From Paenibacillus_AA sp045062745 (GTDB taxonomy: Bacteria > Bacillota > Bacilli > Paenibacillales > NBRC-103111), in NCBI RefSeq assembly GCF_045062745.1, contig NZ_JBJGED010000021.1, positions 1 through 64,000 of the forward strand: a stretch of DNA of 64,000 nucleotides, read 5' to 3'. The notes under the pieces were generated by a model that saw only the letters and a program-made list of their open reading frames with translations, did no database searches and was not told the origin of the DNA. A program made the position numbers and the translations under genes. Below, piece by piece: positions 16,236 to 25,387 of the stretch. Positions within the stretch are counted from its first letter, which is position 1. Every line of letters starts with the position of its first letter.

Positions 16236-18929
16236 CTAGTGTCCCACCGCCGGCCGCAGCGCCTCGGCTGCACTCGACACGGCATTGGCATCCGCCTCCA
16301 GCTTCGCCTGAGCGGCGGCCAGCCGGGCGAGCGGAATCCGGTACGGGGAGCAGCTGACATAGTCGAGCCCCGCTTCATGACAGAAGCCGATCGACTGCGG
16401 GTCGCCGCCGTGCTCGCCGCACACGCCCGTCTTGAGCGCCGGTTGGCTCTTGAGCCCATGCTCCACTGCCCATTCGATCAATTGTCCGACGCCTTCGCGA
16501 TCGAGCACCTGGAACGGATTGTGCGCCAGTACTTCCCGGTCCACATAAGCGGTCAGGAATTTCCCCTCGGCGTCGTCCCGGCTATAGCCGTACGTCATCT
16601 GTGTGAGGTCGTTCGTCCCGAAGGAGAAGAAGTCGGCGTACGGGGCGATCTGAGCCGCAGTGAGCGCCGCCCGCGGCACCTCGATCATCGTGCCGACCTT
16701 GTAGCCGCATGTCAAGGCATCGCCATGCAGGACCCGCACTGCCGTACGGTCCACCATCTCTCGCAGCAGCTTGAGCTCGTTCACATGCCCGACGAGCGGG
16801 ATCATAATCTCCGGCAGCACCTTCACGCCCTCGGCTAGGCACGTTTGGACCGCGAGGAAGATCGCCTCTACTTGCATTTCATAGATTTCCGGGTACAGGA
16901 TCCCCAGTCGGCACCCGCGCTGACCGAGCATCGGATTCACTTCGTGCAACGCCTTCACTTTGCGGATGAGCCGCTCCAGCTCCTGCCTCTCCACTAGGCT
17001 GCCTACCCCTGCGGGTGAATGCTCGAGCCGCGCCTTCAGCTCCTCCAGATTCGGCAGAAACTCATGCAGAGGCGGGTCCAAGAGACGGATCGACACCGGC
17101 AACCCGTCCATGGCGCGGAACAGCCCTTCGAAATCGTCCCGCTGCATCGGCAGCAGCCGTCCCAGTGCCTCGAGCCGCCCTTCCCGCGTCTCGGCCAAAA
17201 TCATCGCCTGCACGATCGGCAGCCGATCCGGCGTCAAGAACATATGCTCCGTCCGGCACAGCCCGATGCCTTCCGCACCGAACTCGCGGGCCTTCCGCGC
17301 GTCCTCCGGGTTATCGGCGTTCGCGACTACCCGGAGTGTGCGGATGTCGTCCGCCCACGCGAGCAGCTGCCTCAGCTCAGCGGTCATCTCCGCCTCCTGC
17401 AGCGGCACCTCGCCGCGGATGACGCGCCCGCTCGCGCCGTCGATCGTGACGCAGTCGCCCTCGCGCACAACCGCGCCTGCTACGGCGAACGTGCCGTCCT
17501 CCGCATCGATGGCCAGCGCCTCGCAGCCGCAGACGCACGGCTTGCCCATGCCGCGCGCCACGACCGCCGCGTGGCTCGTCATGCCGCCGCGGCTCGTCAG
17601 CACGCCCTCTGCGGCGAGCACGCCGTGGATGTCCTCGGGCGTCGTCTCGGCTCGCACGAGGATGACGCGCTTGCCGGCGGCGGCCCACCGCTCGGCGGTG
17701 TCGGCGTCGAAGACGACTTGCCCGGTGGCCGCGCCAGGCGACGCCGGCAGCCCTACGGCCAGCACGTCCAGCTCGGCATCCGACCGAATCGTCGGATGGA
17801 GCAGCTGGTCCAGATGGCCGGCTTCCACGCGGCGCACCGCCTCGGCGGGCGTCAGGACGCCCTCGGCGACGAGATCGACGCCGATCTTGAGCGTCGCCTG
17901 CGCCGAGCGCTTGCCGGTGCGCGTCTGCAGGATGTACAACCGGCCGCTCTCGACGGTGAATTCGATGTCCTGCATGTCGCGGTAATGGGCCTCGAGCTTG
18001 CGTGCGGTTGCGGCTAGCTGGGCGTACACGTCCGGCATGACGGTCTCGAGCTCGGCGATCGCCCGGGGGGTACGGGAGCCGGCCACGACGTCCTCGCCTT
18101 GGGCGTTCGTCAGAAACTCCCCATACAGTACATTGCGCCCCGTAGACGGGTCCCGCGTGAAGACAACCCCCGTGCCGCAATCTTCGCCCCGATTGCCGAA
18201 CACCATCGCCTGTACGTTCACCGCCGTACCTTGCGAGTCGGGAATGCGATGCACCTTCCGGTATACTTTCGCCCGGGCGTTATCCCACGAGCGGAACACG
18301 GCATCGACCGCCAGTGTCAGCTGATCTCGAGCCGCCTGCGGGAAGTCCTGACCGGTCTGACGGCGGATCAGCGCCTGGAACTGCCTGACCAGCGTCTTCC
18401 AGCCGTCCGCGTCCACATCGCGATCCTGCTCCAGGCCGCGGGCCGTCTTGAGCTCATGCAGCAGCCTCTCGAACAGGATCCCCTCAATACCGAACACAAC
18501 GTTGCCGAACATTTGCACGAGGCGTCGGTAGCAGTCGTAGGCGAAGCGCGGATTGCCGGTTGCGCGGACCAGCCCTTCTACCGTATCGTCGTTCAAGCCG
18601 ACGTTCAGAATCGTATCCATCATCCCCGGCATCGAATGGACGGACCCGGAGCGGACGGACACGAGGAGCGGGCGGTTCGCATCGCCGAAACCCTTCTCGA
18701 GCTGCCGCTCCAGCTCGGCTAGCGCCCGGTACGCCTGTTCCATCAGCCCTTCGGGAAGTGTAGAGCCGTGCCGGTAATATTCTCGGCATGCTTCGGTCGT
18801 AATCGTGAACCCGGGCGGCACCGGCAGTCCGGCTCTCGTCATCTCCGCCAAATTCGCGCCTTTCCCCCCCAGTATCGAATTCATCCCCGCGTGACCTTCC
18901 TCGAATCGCATAACCCAGTTTCCAATCAT
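16236..18929 (-). CDS. ppdK: pyruvate, phosphate dikinase
   Basis: An 897-aa enzyme interconverting pyruvate, ATP and phosphate with PEP, AMP and diphosphate. Domains in order: ATP-grasp (about 1-340; SILGGKGANLAEM, SVRSGSVHSMPGMMDTILN), the phosphohistidine domain with GGMTSHAAVVARGMG (about residue 450, catalytic His), and the C-terminal PEP/pyruvate barrel with GLCRTEHMF, NPMLGQRGCRL and the Cys in GVCGEHGGDP. The usual length is about 880-900. I chose the ATG at 18929 because GGGAGG precedes it at normal spacing. CcpN and the DUF299 regulator lie directly downstream. An 11-base motif at 18993-19003 resembles the CcpN target with one mismatch. Confidence 0.96.
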   Translation of the reverse strand: MIGNWVMRFEEGHAGMNSILGGKGANLAEMTRAGLPVPPGFTITTEACREYYRHGSTLPEGLMEQAYRALAELERQLEKGFGDANRPLLVSVRSGSVHSMPGMMDTILNVGLNDDTVEGLVRATGNPRFAYDCYRRLVQMFGNVVFGIEGILFERLLHELKTARGLEQDRDVDADGWKTLVRQFQALIRRQTGQDFPQAARDQLTLAVDAVFRSWDNARAKVYRKVHRIPDSQGTAVNVQAMVFGNRGEDCGTGVVFTRDPSTGRNVLYGEFLTNAQGEDVVAGSRTPRAIAELETVMPDVYAQLAATARKLEAHYRDMQDIEFTVESGRLYILQTRTGKRSAQATLKIGVDLVAEGVLTPAEAVRRVEAGHLDQLLHPTIRSDAELDVLAVGLPASPGAATGQVVFDADTAERWAAAGKRVILVRAETTPEDIHGVLAAEGVLTSRGGMTSHAAVVARGMGKPCVCGCEALAIDAEDGTFAVAGAVVREGDCVTIDGASGRVIRGEVPLQEAEMTAELRQLLAWADDIRTLRVVANADNPEDARKAREFGAEGIGLCRTEHMFLTPDRLPIVQAMILAETREGRLEALGRLLPMQRDDFEGLFRAMDGLPVSIRLLDPPLHEFLPNLEELKARLEHSPAGVGSLVERQELERLIRKVKALHEVNPMLGQRGCRLGILYPEIYEMQVEAIFLAVQTCLAEGVKVLPEIMIPLVGHVNELKLLREMVDRTAVRVLHGDALTCGYKVGTMIEVPRAALTAAQIAPYADFFSFGTNDLTQMTYGYSRDDAEGKFLTAYVDREVLAHNPFQVLDREGVGQLIEWAVEHGLKSQPALKTGVCGEHGGDPQSIGFCHEAGLDYVSCSPYRIPLARLAAAQAKLEADANAVSSAAEALRPAVGH

Positions 18930-18939
18930 CCGTCTCATC

Positions 18940-19377
18940 CTCCCGGTGCGGCATCATTATTGGCTGCATTGTTTACTTTTTTCAATATATAATACATATC
19001 ATATAACGATTTAGTGTGCAATATTTTATTTATTGTGTGTACTAAATAAAAGTAGTATGAATTGTAAAAGCCCTAGAAGACTCGTGACGATCTGCCGTAA
19101 GAGGAGCTGAGCCCAGTTATCCAATTCTTTTGTAAAGCTAAATTTACAAATTGTAACGCTAACTAAACTATATACGCGCGACACTACCTGCAAATGGTCA
19201 ATTAGTAAGGCAAACTTCGGTTAATTGTAAACTCGGGTTTATTGTTAACGGAAGTTAGGTTTACAATCTCGCCGGGAAGCACGATTTTAAGCTTGTTTTG
19301 TTAGGCTCGGTTTACTCTTTGTAAGTTTAGTTTCACTACTTCAGCTCAAGACATAAGACAAGGCGAGTTTAAGCCGA
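18940..19377. other. gene-free AT-rich stretch upstream of ppdK
   Basis: No credible gene is seen. The first ~120 bases are AT-rich and probably hold the leftward ppdK promoter. Further right are several TTGTAA/TTTACAA-type words (for example around 19125-19165 and 19215-19275), arranged irregularly. Confidence 0.5.
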
Positions 19378-19935
19378 ATAAGCGGTTTGGTCGATAAAGG
19401 GGACGATCGGCAGGAATAAGCCGAAAAAATCGGGTTACGGGTCGATAAGCGGGGCGTTCGGCTGGAATAAGCCGTAAAAATCGAGTTACGGGTGGATAAA
19501 CGAGGCGATAGGCAGGATTAAGCCGAAAAAATCGGGTTACGGGTCGATAAACGAGGCGATAGGCAGGATTAAGCCGAAAAAATCGGGTTACCGGTCGGTA
19601 TGGTTGCGGTTGGCCGGGATAATCCGAAAATCGGGTTACTTGTCGGTCAGTGAGGCGATAGGCAGAATTAAGCCTAAAGTCAGGTTACTGGTCGTTTAGC
19701 GAGGCGATTGGCGGGGATAATCCGAAAGTTGGGTTACTGGCCGGTCAGCGAGGCGATAAGGCAGGAGTAGGCCAAAAATGAGGTTACTGGTCGTTTAGAC
19801 GGGGATAATCCCAAAATCGGGTACGGGTCGGTCCGCGAGGCGATAGGCGGGATAAAGCCAATAAACGGGTTACTGGTCGTTAAGCGAGGCACTTGGGGAA
19901 AATAATCCGAATAAATCATGGTACTTGTCGGAAAG
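19378..19935. repeat. ~51-bp imperfect tandem repeat array
   Basis: About eleven copies. The landmark CGGGTTAC (or a variant) recurs at 19431, 19482, 19533, 19584, 19632, 19681, 19730, 19780, 19818, 19866 and about 19917. The period is therefore exactly 51 at first and 48-51 later, with one copy shortened to 38. Each unit contains GTCGATAA, GAGGCGATAGGCAGG and ATTAAGCCGAAAAA-like blocks. The left copies are most alike and the right ones are degraded. No open frame spans the array, and there are no unique spacers, so it is not a CRISPR. Confidence 0.9.
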
Positions 19936-20019
19936 CGGCGGGACTGCCCCTGTCGATTCCAACATTGTCCGTTCCCTTAGCCAATCCGGATATTTGAATC
20001 AGCAGGATGCGATAGTTAC

Positions 20020-20445
20020 TCAGCCCTCTTCCGCTTCTTCCGCCGCCTCCGCTCCGGCCCCGCCAACCGGGCGCTCTCCGCGCAGCAGCTGACGAATGTG
20101 GAGCACACGGGCTTCCGCATCGACGACGTACGTATTGCCCACCTTCAACACCGAGGAGGCGGCTATGGAGGTCACATCGATCCCGCCGACACGGATGGAC
20201 GGGTCCTCGTTGAAGATGCTCACCTTGACCGGCGACGACAAGTCCGGCCGCGGGATCGGCACCGAGAATAACGGATAATTGGAGAATCCGCCCTCCCAGG
20301 GCAGGAAGAATGCGATCTCCCGCTGTACGGCCAACGCGCGGCTGCGCGGCTGAACGACCTGGGAATCGCCGACTTGGAGGAGCGAGGAGGACGTAATCGT
20401 GTTCAGGTCCAGTACTCCGACGACAACCGTGCGATTCATACTCAT
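20020..20445 (-). CDS. gerPE: spore germination protein GerPE
   Basis: A 141-aa protein of the GerPE family, last in the gerP operon here. Two copies of the GerP hallmark are present: TSSSLLQVGDSQVV near residue 18 and AASSVLKVGNTYVVD near residue 96. GerP proteins are made late in the mother cell and are needed for germinants to pass through the spore coat. An acidic/alanine tail ends the protein. No gerPF follows. Confidence 0.88.
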   Translation of the reverse strand: MSMNRTVVVGVLDLNTITSSSLLQVGDSQVVQPRSRALAVQREIAFFLPWEGGFSNYPLFSVPIPRPDLSSPVKVSIFNEDPSIRVGGIDVTSIAASSVLKVGNTYVVDAEARVLHIRQLLRGERPVGGAGAEAAEEAEEG

Positions 20446-20473
20446 CCCCGAGTCTCCCCTCTCCTCTGTAAGC

Positions 20474-20665
20474 TTACCACTCGCCTGACCGTTCCGGTGC
20501 CAGGGGTACGAGCGGACCGATAATGAGCGATTCCGGAGGCGTATCGAACACGGAGGCCAGAGTGATAATCTCCGAATCGCCGATGAGGAACACCGAAGAG
20601 CTCGAGACCCCGGTCACCCGGATCGTTCCGATTCGCACTTCGCGGTTTACGACATTTAGATTCAT
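20474..20665 (-). CDS. gerPD: spore germination protein GerPD
   Basis: A 63-aa protein with the same start (MNLNVVNREVRIG), core (GVSSSSVFLIGDSEII) and GPLVPL ending as B. subtilis GerPD. It lies between gerPC (3 bp gap) and gerPE on the same strand. Confidence 0.9.
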   Translation of the reverse strand: MNLNVVNREVRIGTIRVTGVSSSSVFLIGDSEIITLASVFDTPPESLIIGPLVPLAPERSGEW

Positions 20666-20668
20666 CCG

Positions 20669-21283
20669 CTACTCCTCCTCTCTTTTCGGGAACGTTTGCA
20701 AGTACTGCTCCACGCCTTTCCGAATATCGGCCTTCACTTGCTCCGAGATTTCGCGTACCCGCTCTTCTGGATTCTCCCCATCGTCTCGAAGCTCCATCTG
20801 CTGCATATAATGCACGATCCGAGCGTTTACTTGCTTCTGTACATCCGCCAAGATGTGCGCGCGATACTCTCCAGGAAGAGACAGGTTGTATTTGCCCTCC
20901 ATCTGCATCAGCTCCTCCGGCGCTTCCGCGTTCAGATAATTCATCACTCCGTTCTGAATCGCGGCGAACGACTGGGGAGACTGGGTCTGAATCGGAACCG
21001 GGCCGACCATCACTTCGCTGTCTCCGAGGGCGAGCTGCTCGATGGACTTGGCATTGTCCGGTGTAATCCCGATATTCAAAGTTCCGTCCAGCTTCTCAAC
21101 CTTCAGCTGGTCGAAATTGTATTCGATCTTCTCCACATTGACCGGCTTCTGGCCCCGAATAGCCTGCAGCTCCGCCAGGATGGCGTCCAGCTTCCGGTCC
21201 ATCTTGCCCAGCTTCTCGGACTGCCACAGCAGCTGTGTATACAGCTGGCGGAAAATCATGTTCCAGTCGTACCCGCTGTTCAT
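20669..21283 (-). CDS. gerPC: spore germination protein GerPC
   Basis: A 204-aa protein of the GerPC family, with a helical N-terminus (LYTQLLWQSEKLGKMDRKLD) predicted to coil, followed by NVEKIEYNFDQLKVEKLDGTLNIG, the family's most recognisable block. The start at ATG 21283 lies six bases after GGGGAGG; longer in-frame starts would run back through gerPB. Its role in the coat is unknown beyond the operon phenotype. Confidence 0.9.
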   Translation of the reverse strand: MNSGYDWNMIFRQLYTQLLWQSEKLGKMDRKLDAILAELQAIRGQKPVNVEKIEYNFDQLKVEKLDGTLNIGITPDNAKSIEQLALGDSEVMVGPVPIQTQSPQSFAAIQNGVMNYLNAEAPEELMQMEGKYNLSLPGEYRAHILADVQKQVNARIVHYMQQMELRDDGENPEERVREISEQVKADIRKGVEQYLQTFPKREEE

Positions 21284-21369
21284 CGGCATCCTCCCCTCGG
21301 GCGATAAGCTCGTCGCGAGCCGTATCATCCTATTGTATGACGGGAGGCCTGCCGGACATGACAATTGCG

Positions 21370-21582
21370 CTATCGCGGAGAAGCCAGCGGCACGAGGGGA
21401 CCGGCTGTGCCCGCGGCTGTGCCCAAGGCTGGCGGAGCGGGTCCTGTATATTGGCCGGTATTGAAAAGGTTGGCTTGCGACTTGATAATCCCCGCCGTTC
21501 CGATCTGCAGGATGGATGAATTGGTAATTCCGCCGACCTTCAATTGCTGAATGACGATGGACTGATGGACGATGAGGTTCAC
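21370..21582 (-). CDS. gerPB: spore germination protein GerPB
   Basis: A 70-aa protein matching GerPB throughout: a VHQSIVIQQLKVG start, the SSILQIG repeat core, NLFNTGQYT and a Pro/Ala-rich tail. It overlaps the end of gerPA by 4 bp, indicating coupled translation. Confidence 0.9.
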   Translation of the reverse strand: MNLIVHQSIVIQQLKVGGITNSSILQIGTAGIIKSQANLFNTGQYTGPAPPALGTAAGTAGPLVPLASPR

Positions 21583-21815
21583 TCCACAACCTCCTTCTTA
21601 TTGCTGGAGTCGATGACGTCTTGGTCATTCGTCTTAGTGATGTTTCCGGGGTTATTCACAAGCGATGGTCCGAACGTATCACCGGTATTGAACGAATTGG
21701 CGCCTGCATACGTCTTGGATGAGCTGACCGGAGACAAAATAACGGCATCTCCGATCTGTACGATCGAGCTCGGGCCGACACTTAAGATTTTGATGTTTCC
21801 CACAATGGATGGCAT
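21579..21815 (-). CDS. gerPA: spore germination protein GerPA/GerPF family
   Basis: A 78-aa protein with the GerPA/GerPF pattern MPSIVGNI, IVQIGDAVILSP, SSSKTYAGANSFNTGD. GerPA and GerPF are homologous; its first position followed by gerPB makes gerPA the better name. The start is ATG 21815 after AAGGGTG, three codons inside a longer possible frame. It lies 33 bp downstream of a sigma-K-type promoter. Confidence 0.88.
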   Translation of the reverse strand: MPSIVGNIKILSVGPSSIVQIGDAVILSPVSSSKTYAGANSFNTGDTFGPSLVNNPGNITKTNDQDVIDSSNKKEVVE

Positions 21816-21847
21816 GACAAACACCCTTCGCTCTTTAGTCCATATGC

Positions 21848-21875
21848 TAATGTATGTGGGTATCCGCCCACTGGT
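21848..21875 (-). promoter_or_regulatory. sigma-K-type promoter of the gerP operon
   Basis: ACC at 21875-21873 and CATACATTA at 21856-21848 are separated by 16 bases. This fits the mother-cell sigma-K consensus (AC at -35, CATANNNTA at -10). Late mother-cell expression is known for gerP in B. subtilis. Confidence 0.75.
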
Positions 21876-21974
21876 GCTTACCGATTTTATCGGAGGGATC
21901 GGTTTAAGCCCTTAGCACGCACTCGCTTCCCTTGATGCACATAAGCTAGTAGGAGAAGGTTAGGAGGGATGGAG

Positions 21975-22448
21975 ATGGCCGACAATGGGAATCCATTCGG
22001 CAATTGGAAGCATTTCGAAGAGCTATTCAACGGAATCGCCTCGGCCCAGCAGGGGAAAGTTCCGGACATGGGCTGGGTAGACAAGTTCATACAGAACGTC
22101 ATGAAGCAGACGGTGCCGGCCGCGCTGGGGAATGCCCTGAAACCTCAACAAGCCGCACCGGCCTCACCGGCCGGGCAGCTCGAGACGGAAGTTTTCGAAA
22201 CGCATCGCAACGTCATTGTCCGGATCCGCATCCCAGCCCAAGTCAACCCACGCAATCTGCAGCTATTCGCCAATTCCAGCAAGGTCAAGATCGAGGGGCC
22301 CGGAAAAAACGTGCAATTCGTACGCCTCCCCGCGCTTGTGCATTCCAACTCCAGCAAAGCCGAATATCAAGACGGCATCCTGCAGCTGCAATTGCGCAAG
22401 AAAATGAATTCGGACCGGTTCGACGAGCTCTACATTCGGTTCCTCTAG
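21975..22448 (+). CDS. Hsp20/alpha-crystallin-like protein
   Basis: A 157-aa protein with a short helical N-terminus, a flexible Ala/Pro-rich linker (about residues 55-70), then an alpha-crystallin-like beta domain: ETEVFETHRNVIVRIRIP, LQLFANSSKVKIEG and a closing EYQDGILQLQLRKK, the strand pattern of small heat-shock proteins. It resembles the coat-associated Hsp20 proteins CotM/CotP in size, but assignment to the coat rests only on being divergent from gerP. The ATG at 21975 is six bases after GGAGGG; ATG 21969 touches that site. Confidence 0.7.
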   Translation: MADNGNPFGNWKHFEELFNGIASAQQGKVPDMGWVDKFIQNVMKQTVPAALGNALKPQQAAPASPAGQLETEVFETHRNVIVRIRIPAQVNPRNLQLFANSSKVKIEGPGKNVQFVRLPALVHSNSSKAEYQDGILQLQLRKKMNSDRFDELYIRFL

Positions 22449-24343
22449 GTAAGCCGAGTGTCGGAAGTGAGCAACGGCAAATGAACCGTGAACGTTGTTC
22501 CGGTCCCGAGCTCGCTCGATACATTCACCCGTCCCTTATGGTTCTCGATAATGCTGTAGCTGACCATGAGGCCGAGGCCGGTCCCCCGATCCTTGGTCGT
22601 GTAGAACGGTTGCCAGATCGTGGCCAGCTTGTCCTCGGGAATACCGCAGCCTTGATCGATGAAGGCAATCACCGCTTCCTCCTGATGCCGTTCTACTGTA
22701 ACCCGCAACAGGCCGCCGTTCGGCATTGCCTCGATCGCATTCTTGATGAAATTGATAAACACTTGCTTGAGCTGATTCTCGTCGCATCGGATGTATAAAG
22801 GCTCCATGGCGGGAGTGTTCACGACTTGCACGTTATTCAGAATCGATTGCGGCTCCATGATGGACACGACCTGCTTCAGCAGCCCGCCCAGCTCGTGCTT
22901 GTGGAACGCATGGGCATGAGGTTTCGCGAGCAGCAGCAGCTCGTTCGTAATCTCCTCGATCCGGTTCAGCTCGGAGCGCATGATCGTGACGAATTCCTGT
23001 TTGTCCTTCATCTGCGAGCCCAGTAGCTGCAGGAAGCCCTTGATCGACGTCAGTGGATTGCGAATTTCATGGGCAATGCCGGCAGCCAGCTGACCGGCCA
23101 TTAACAATTTCTCGGACCGAAGCATAAGCTCCTCGGTCTGTTTGCGTTCCGAGATATCCCTCGATACGCAGAGCAGCTCCGAGACAGCTCCGTCCGCGTC
23201 GCGAACCATCGAGATGATCGTTTCCATCCAGACATAGTGGCCGTCTTTGTGGCGGAACCTATAGGCATGAAGCGAAGGCTCCATTCCACGCTGGTACTGG
23301 GACTGGAAGTTTTGTTCCATGAGCAACAGATCGTCGGGGTGCATATACTGCTGCGTGTATTGGTCTCTTAGCTCTTCCTGGGCGTACCCTAACATGGTGG
23401 TGACGATGGAGGACATGTAGAGCAGCTTCCCGTCCAGCGCGCAACGGGCGATCAGATCGAACGAGTTCTCTTCGATAAGCTTGTACATCCCCTCGCTGGA
23501 ACGCAGCTTCTCCAGGAGCCGCTTCTCCTGCGTAATGTCCTGCGCGATGCCGTAGACGCCCCTCGGCTCATGATCTACGAGTATGGGCAGCAAATAGACG
23601 CGGAACTCGATGAGCCCGCCGTTCTTGTGCTGTACCCTAGTATTGAACACCCGCGGCTGGCCCTTGACCGCCAGCAGGAATTGATCGTATGTAACGGCCC
23701 AGTCTTCCTGATACGTCCGGTTGATGAAGTTCGTCTGGAACAGCTCGCTTGCGGAATAGCCGGTGATCCGTTCGAAGGAGGCGTTGAGCGTCAGGAACCG
23801 AGCCTGCAAATCCAGGGAAAAGACGCCGTCGGGATGCTGTTCGAACAAGGACTTGTAGTGCTGCTTGCTTAAGACCAGCGCTTGTTCGAGCTTCGATTGA
23901 TGCTCCAGCTCTCGAATTCGCTCCAGCGTAGGATCCGGGTAGTGTTGAATATCCTTAAACTGAATCAAATACCCGTCGCATCTTGAGTTGGACAAGACCA
24001 CTTTCCGGCTGTACAGCTCCAAGTCGGAGTACCCTTTCTTGTGATACATTCGCACGGACCGTCCGGCCCCGCCTTCTACCAAGCAATCGAGCGGACTTGC
24101 GGCGCGGTCGCCGATCGTGAGCAACGCGGGCCCTACGGAGTGCGGCATGAGCCATTCCTGCTCCGCATACCCGGACATTTCGCACAGTGCCGTATTGACC
24201 GCTATCCAATTTCCGTGTATATCGATCCATCCGGCTGCCACAATGGACATTTGAACGAACGATTTGAAAATTTCACGTTCGTTTGCTAAGGATACAAGCT
24301 CCAACCTTCCCGCCCCCCGAAGTCGTCGCGTGTGAAAGTTCAC
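22445..24343 (-). CDS. soluble PAS-domain sensor histidine kinase
   Basis: A 632-aa kinase without membrane helices. In order: PAS-like domain (about 20-135), PAS (about 160-280), PAS with PAC (about 285-405), DHp domain with phospho-acceptor His in AHEIRNPLTSIKGFLQLL, and the ATPase domain with N box NFIKNAIEAMP, G1 DQGCGIP and G2 GTGLGL. The DHp wording is that of Bacillus sporulation kinases (KinA/KinE group), so it may feed the Spo0 phosphorelay; no response regulator is adjacent. GTG at 24343 is the longest start and the true one could be a nearby downstream codon. It overlaps the end of the convergent Hsp20-like gene by 4 bp. Confidence 0.88.
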   Translation of the reverse strand: MNFHTRRLRGAGRLELVSLANEREIFKSFVQMSIVAAGWIDIHGNWIAVNTALCEMSGYAEQEWLMPHSVGPALLTIGDRAASPLDCLVEGGAGRSVRMYHKKGYSDLELYSRKVVLSNSRCDGYLIQFKDIQHYPDPTLERIRELEHQSKLEQALVLSKQHYKSLFEQHPDGVFSLDLQARFLTLNASFERITGYSASELFQTNFINRTYQEDWAVTYDQFLLAVKGQPRVFNTRVQHKNGGLIEFRVYLLPILVDHEPRGVYGIAQDITQEKRLLEKLRSSEGMYKLIEENSFDLIARCALDGKLLYMSSIVTTMLGYAQEELRDQYTQQYMHPDDLLLMEQNFQSQYQRGMEPSLHAYRFRHKDGHYVWMETIISMVRDADGAVSELLCVSRDISERKQTEELMLRSEKLLMAGQLAAGIAHEIRNPLTSIKGFLQLLGSQMKDKQEFVTIMRSELNRIEEITNELLLLAKPHAHAFHKHELGGLLKQVVSIMEPQSILNNVQVVNTPAMEPLYIRCDENQLKQVFINFIKNAIEAMPNGGLLRVTVERHQEEAVIAFIDQGCGIPEDKLATIWQPFYTTKDRGTGLGLMVSYSIIENHKGRVNVSSELGTGTTFTVHLPLLTSDTRLT

Positions 24344-24439
24344 ATAGGCTTACATTTTCGCTATTTATATCTATAATCTTCTATAGATTAATCTAGGAAT
24401 GCAAGACTTTTTTCTATATTTTCATATTTAAACAAAAAT

Positions 24440-24464
24440 CGAGCTGCTTGAAACAAGCAGCTCG
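24440..24464 (-). terminator. terminator of the alpha/beta hydrolase gene
   Basis: A perfect 11-bp stem, CGAGCTGCTTG/CAAGCAGCTCG, with a 3-base loop, followed on the minus strand by ATTTTTGTTT. Confidence 0.92.
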
Positions 24465-24481
24465 GCGTTGCGGCCAATCGT

Positions 24482-25309
24482 TTAGATCTCCCAATTTCCC
24501 CATTCCTGCTTTTGCCGTTCCCGGTCTTCCAGCCATTGCATCGTCTTAGCGTATAGCTCGGCTTTGCTGTTGCCGTCGGAATACGTATGGTTGGCTTGAA
24601 AGATCCACTCCAAATCGCACTGCCCCTCCGTACGCATCCAGAACACCTTCTGGTAGATGGAGCTGTAGTCCGGCGGAATCGTATCGTCCGATGTGCCATG
24701 CACGACGAGCACGTCTCCGGCAAACTTGCGTACTTGAGCAAGCGGTTGATGCGTCTTGAGCGATTCGAAAAATTCGGGCTGGAGGCTATAGCCGAGGTAA
24801 TCGGCGGCGCCCTTCTGGACCGACTCGTCAAATGTCGACTGTCCGACGATCCGGACGATATCATTGAACGGATGGGCGACCGCGGACCAGAGCACAAGCG
24901 ACTTCACTCGCTTGTCCTGGGCGGCCGTCAGGAGCGCCGCCGCACCGCCCAGACTGTGGCCGATCAGGATCAGCCGATTCGGGTCCACATAATCCACGTC
25001 GAGCAAGTAGTCCAGCACCGTACGCGTCTGCTCGATCATGGCCGTCAACCCGCCCGCTCCATAATCGCCCGTGCTCTCTCCACAGCCGGCGTAATCGAAT
25101 CGGACGACGACGTACCCGGCGCGGCTGAACTGGCGGGCGGCATTCACGAACAGCCGATCGACGCCGATCCGATTGCCGACGAAGCCGTGGCACAGAACGA
25201 CGGTGGCGCAGCGCTCCAAGGGAATCCCCCCTCGGCCTTCGCGGTTCGGGTAATGGATCGTCGCGCGCAGCTCGTCGTTTTTATAAGGGATCGTGATCGT
25301 ATGCTCCAT
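24482..25309 (-). CDS. alpha/beta hydrolase
   Basis: A 275-aa cytosolic hydrolase of the alpha/beta fold. The oxyanion segment VVLCHGFVGNR (about residue 37), nucleophile motif IGHSLGG (Ser near 117), an acid in GTSDDTIP (near 208) and a His in QANHTYSD (near 243) form the triad. It is closest in pattern to S33/dienelactone-like esterases; the substrate is unknown. It stands alone, with a long inverted repeat just upstream and a strong terminator downstream. Confidence 0.85.
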   Translation of the reverse strand: MEHTITIPYKNDELRATIHYPNREGRGGIPLERCATVVLCHGFVGNRIGVDRLFVNAARQFSRAGYVVVRFDYAGCGESTGDYGAGGLTAMIEQTRTVLDYLLDVDYVDPNRLILIGHSLGGAAALLTAAQDKRVKSLVLWSAVAHPFNDIVRIVGQSTFDESVQKGAADYLGYSLQPEFFESLKTHQPLAQVRKFAGDVLVVHGTSDDTIPPDYSSIYQKVFWMRTEGQCDLEWIFQANHTYSDGNSKAELYAKTMQWLEDRERQKQEWGNWEI

Positions 25310-25339
25310 GTGGGAAACCTCCAGCTGTTTTTATCATAT

Positions 25340-25387
25340 AACATCAGAATTAATAAGTTTTGAGCGAAGCTCAAAAATTCTGATGTT
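25340..25387. other. two-tier inverted repeat upstream of the hydrolase gene
   Basis: An outer perfect 12-bp pair, AACATCAGAATT (25340-25351) with AATTCTGATGTT (25376-25387), encloses an inner perfect 8-bp pair, TTTTGAGC with GCTCAAAA, around GAA. A 6-base bulge sits on one side. It lies 31 bp before the hydrolase start, in the promoter or leader region, and could be an operator, an RNA hairpin or an upstream terminator. Confidence 0.7.

Noticed and set aside
19378..19935. CRISPR array
   Set aside because: The repeat units are adjacent, without unique spacers, and no cas genes are near.
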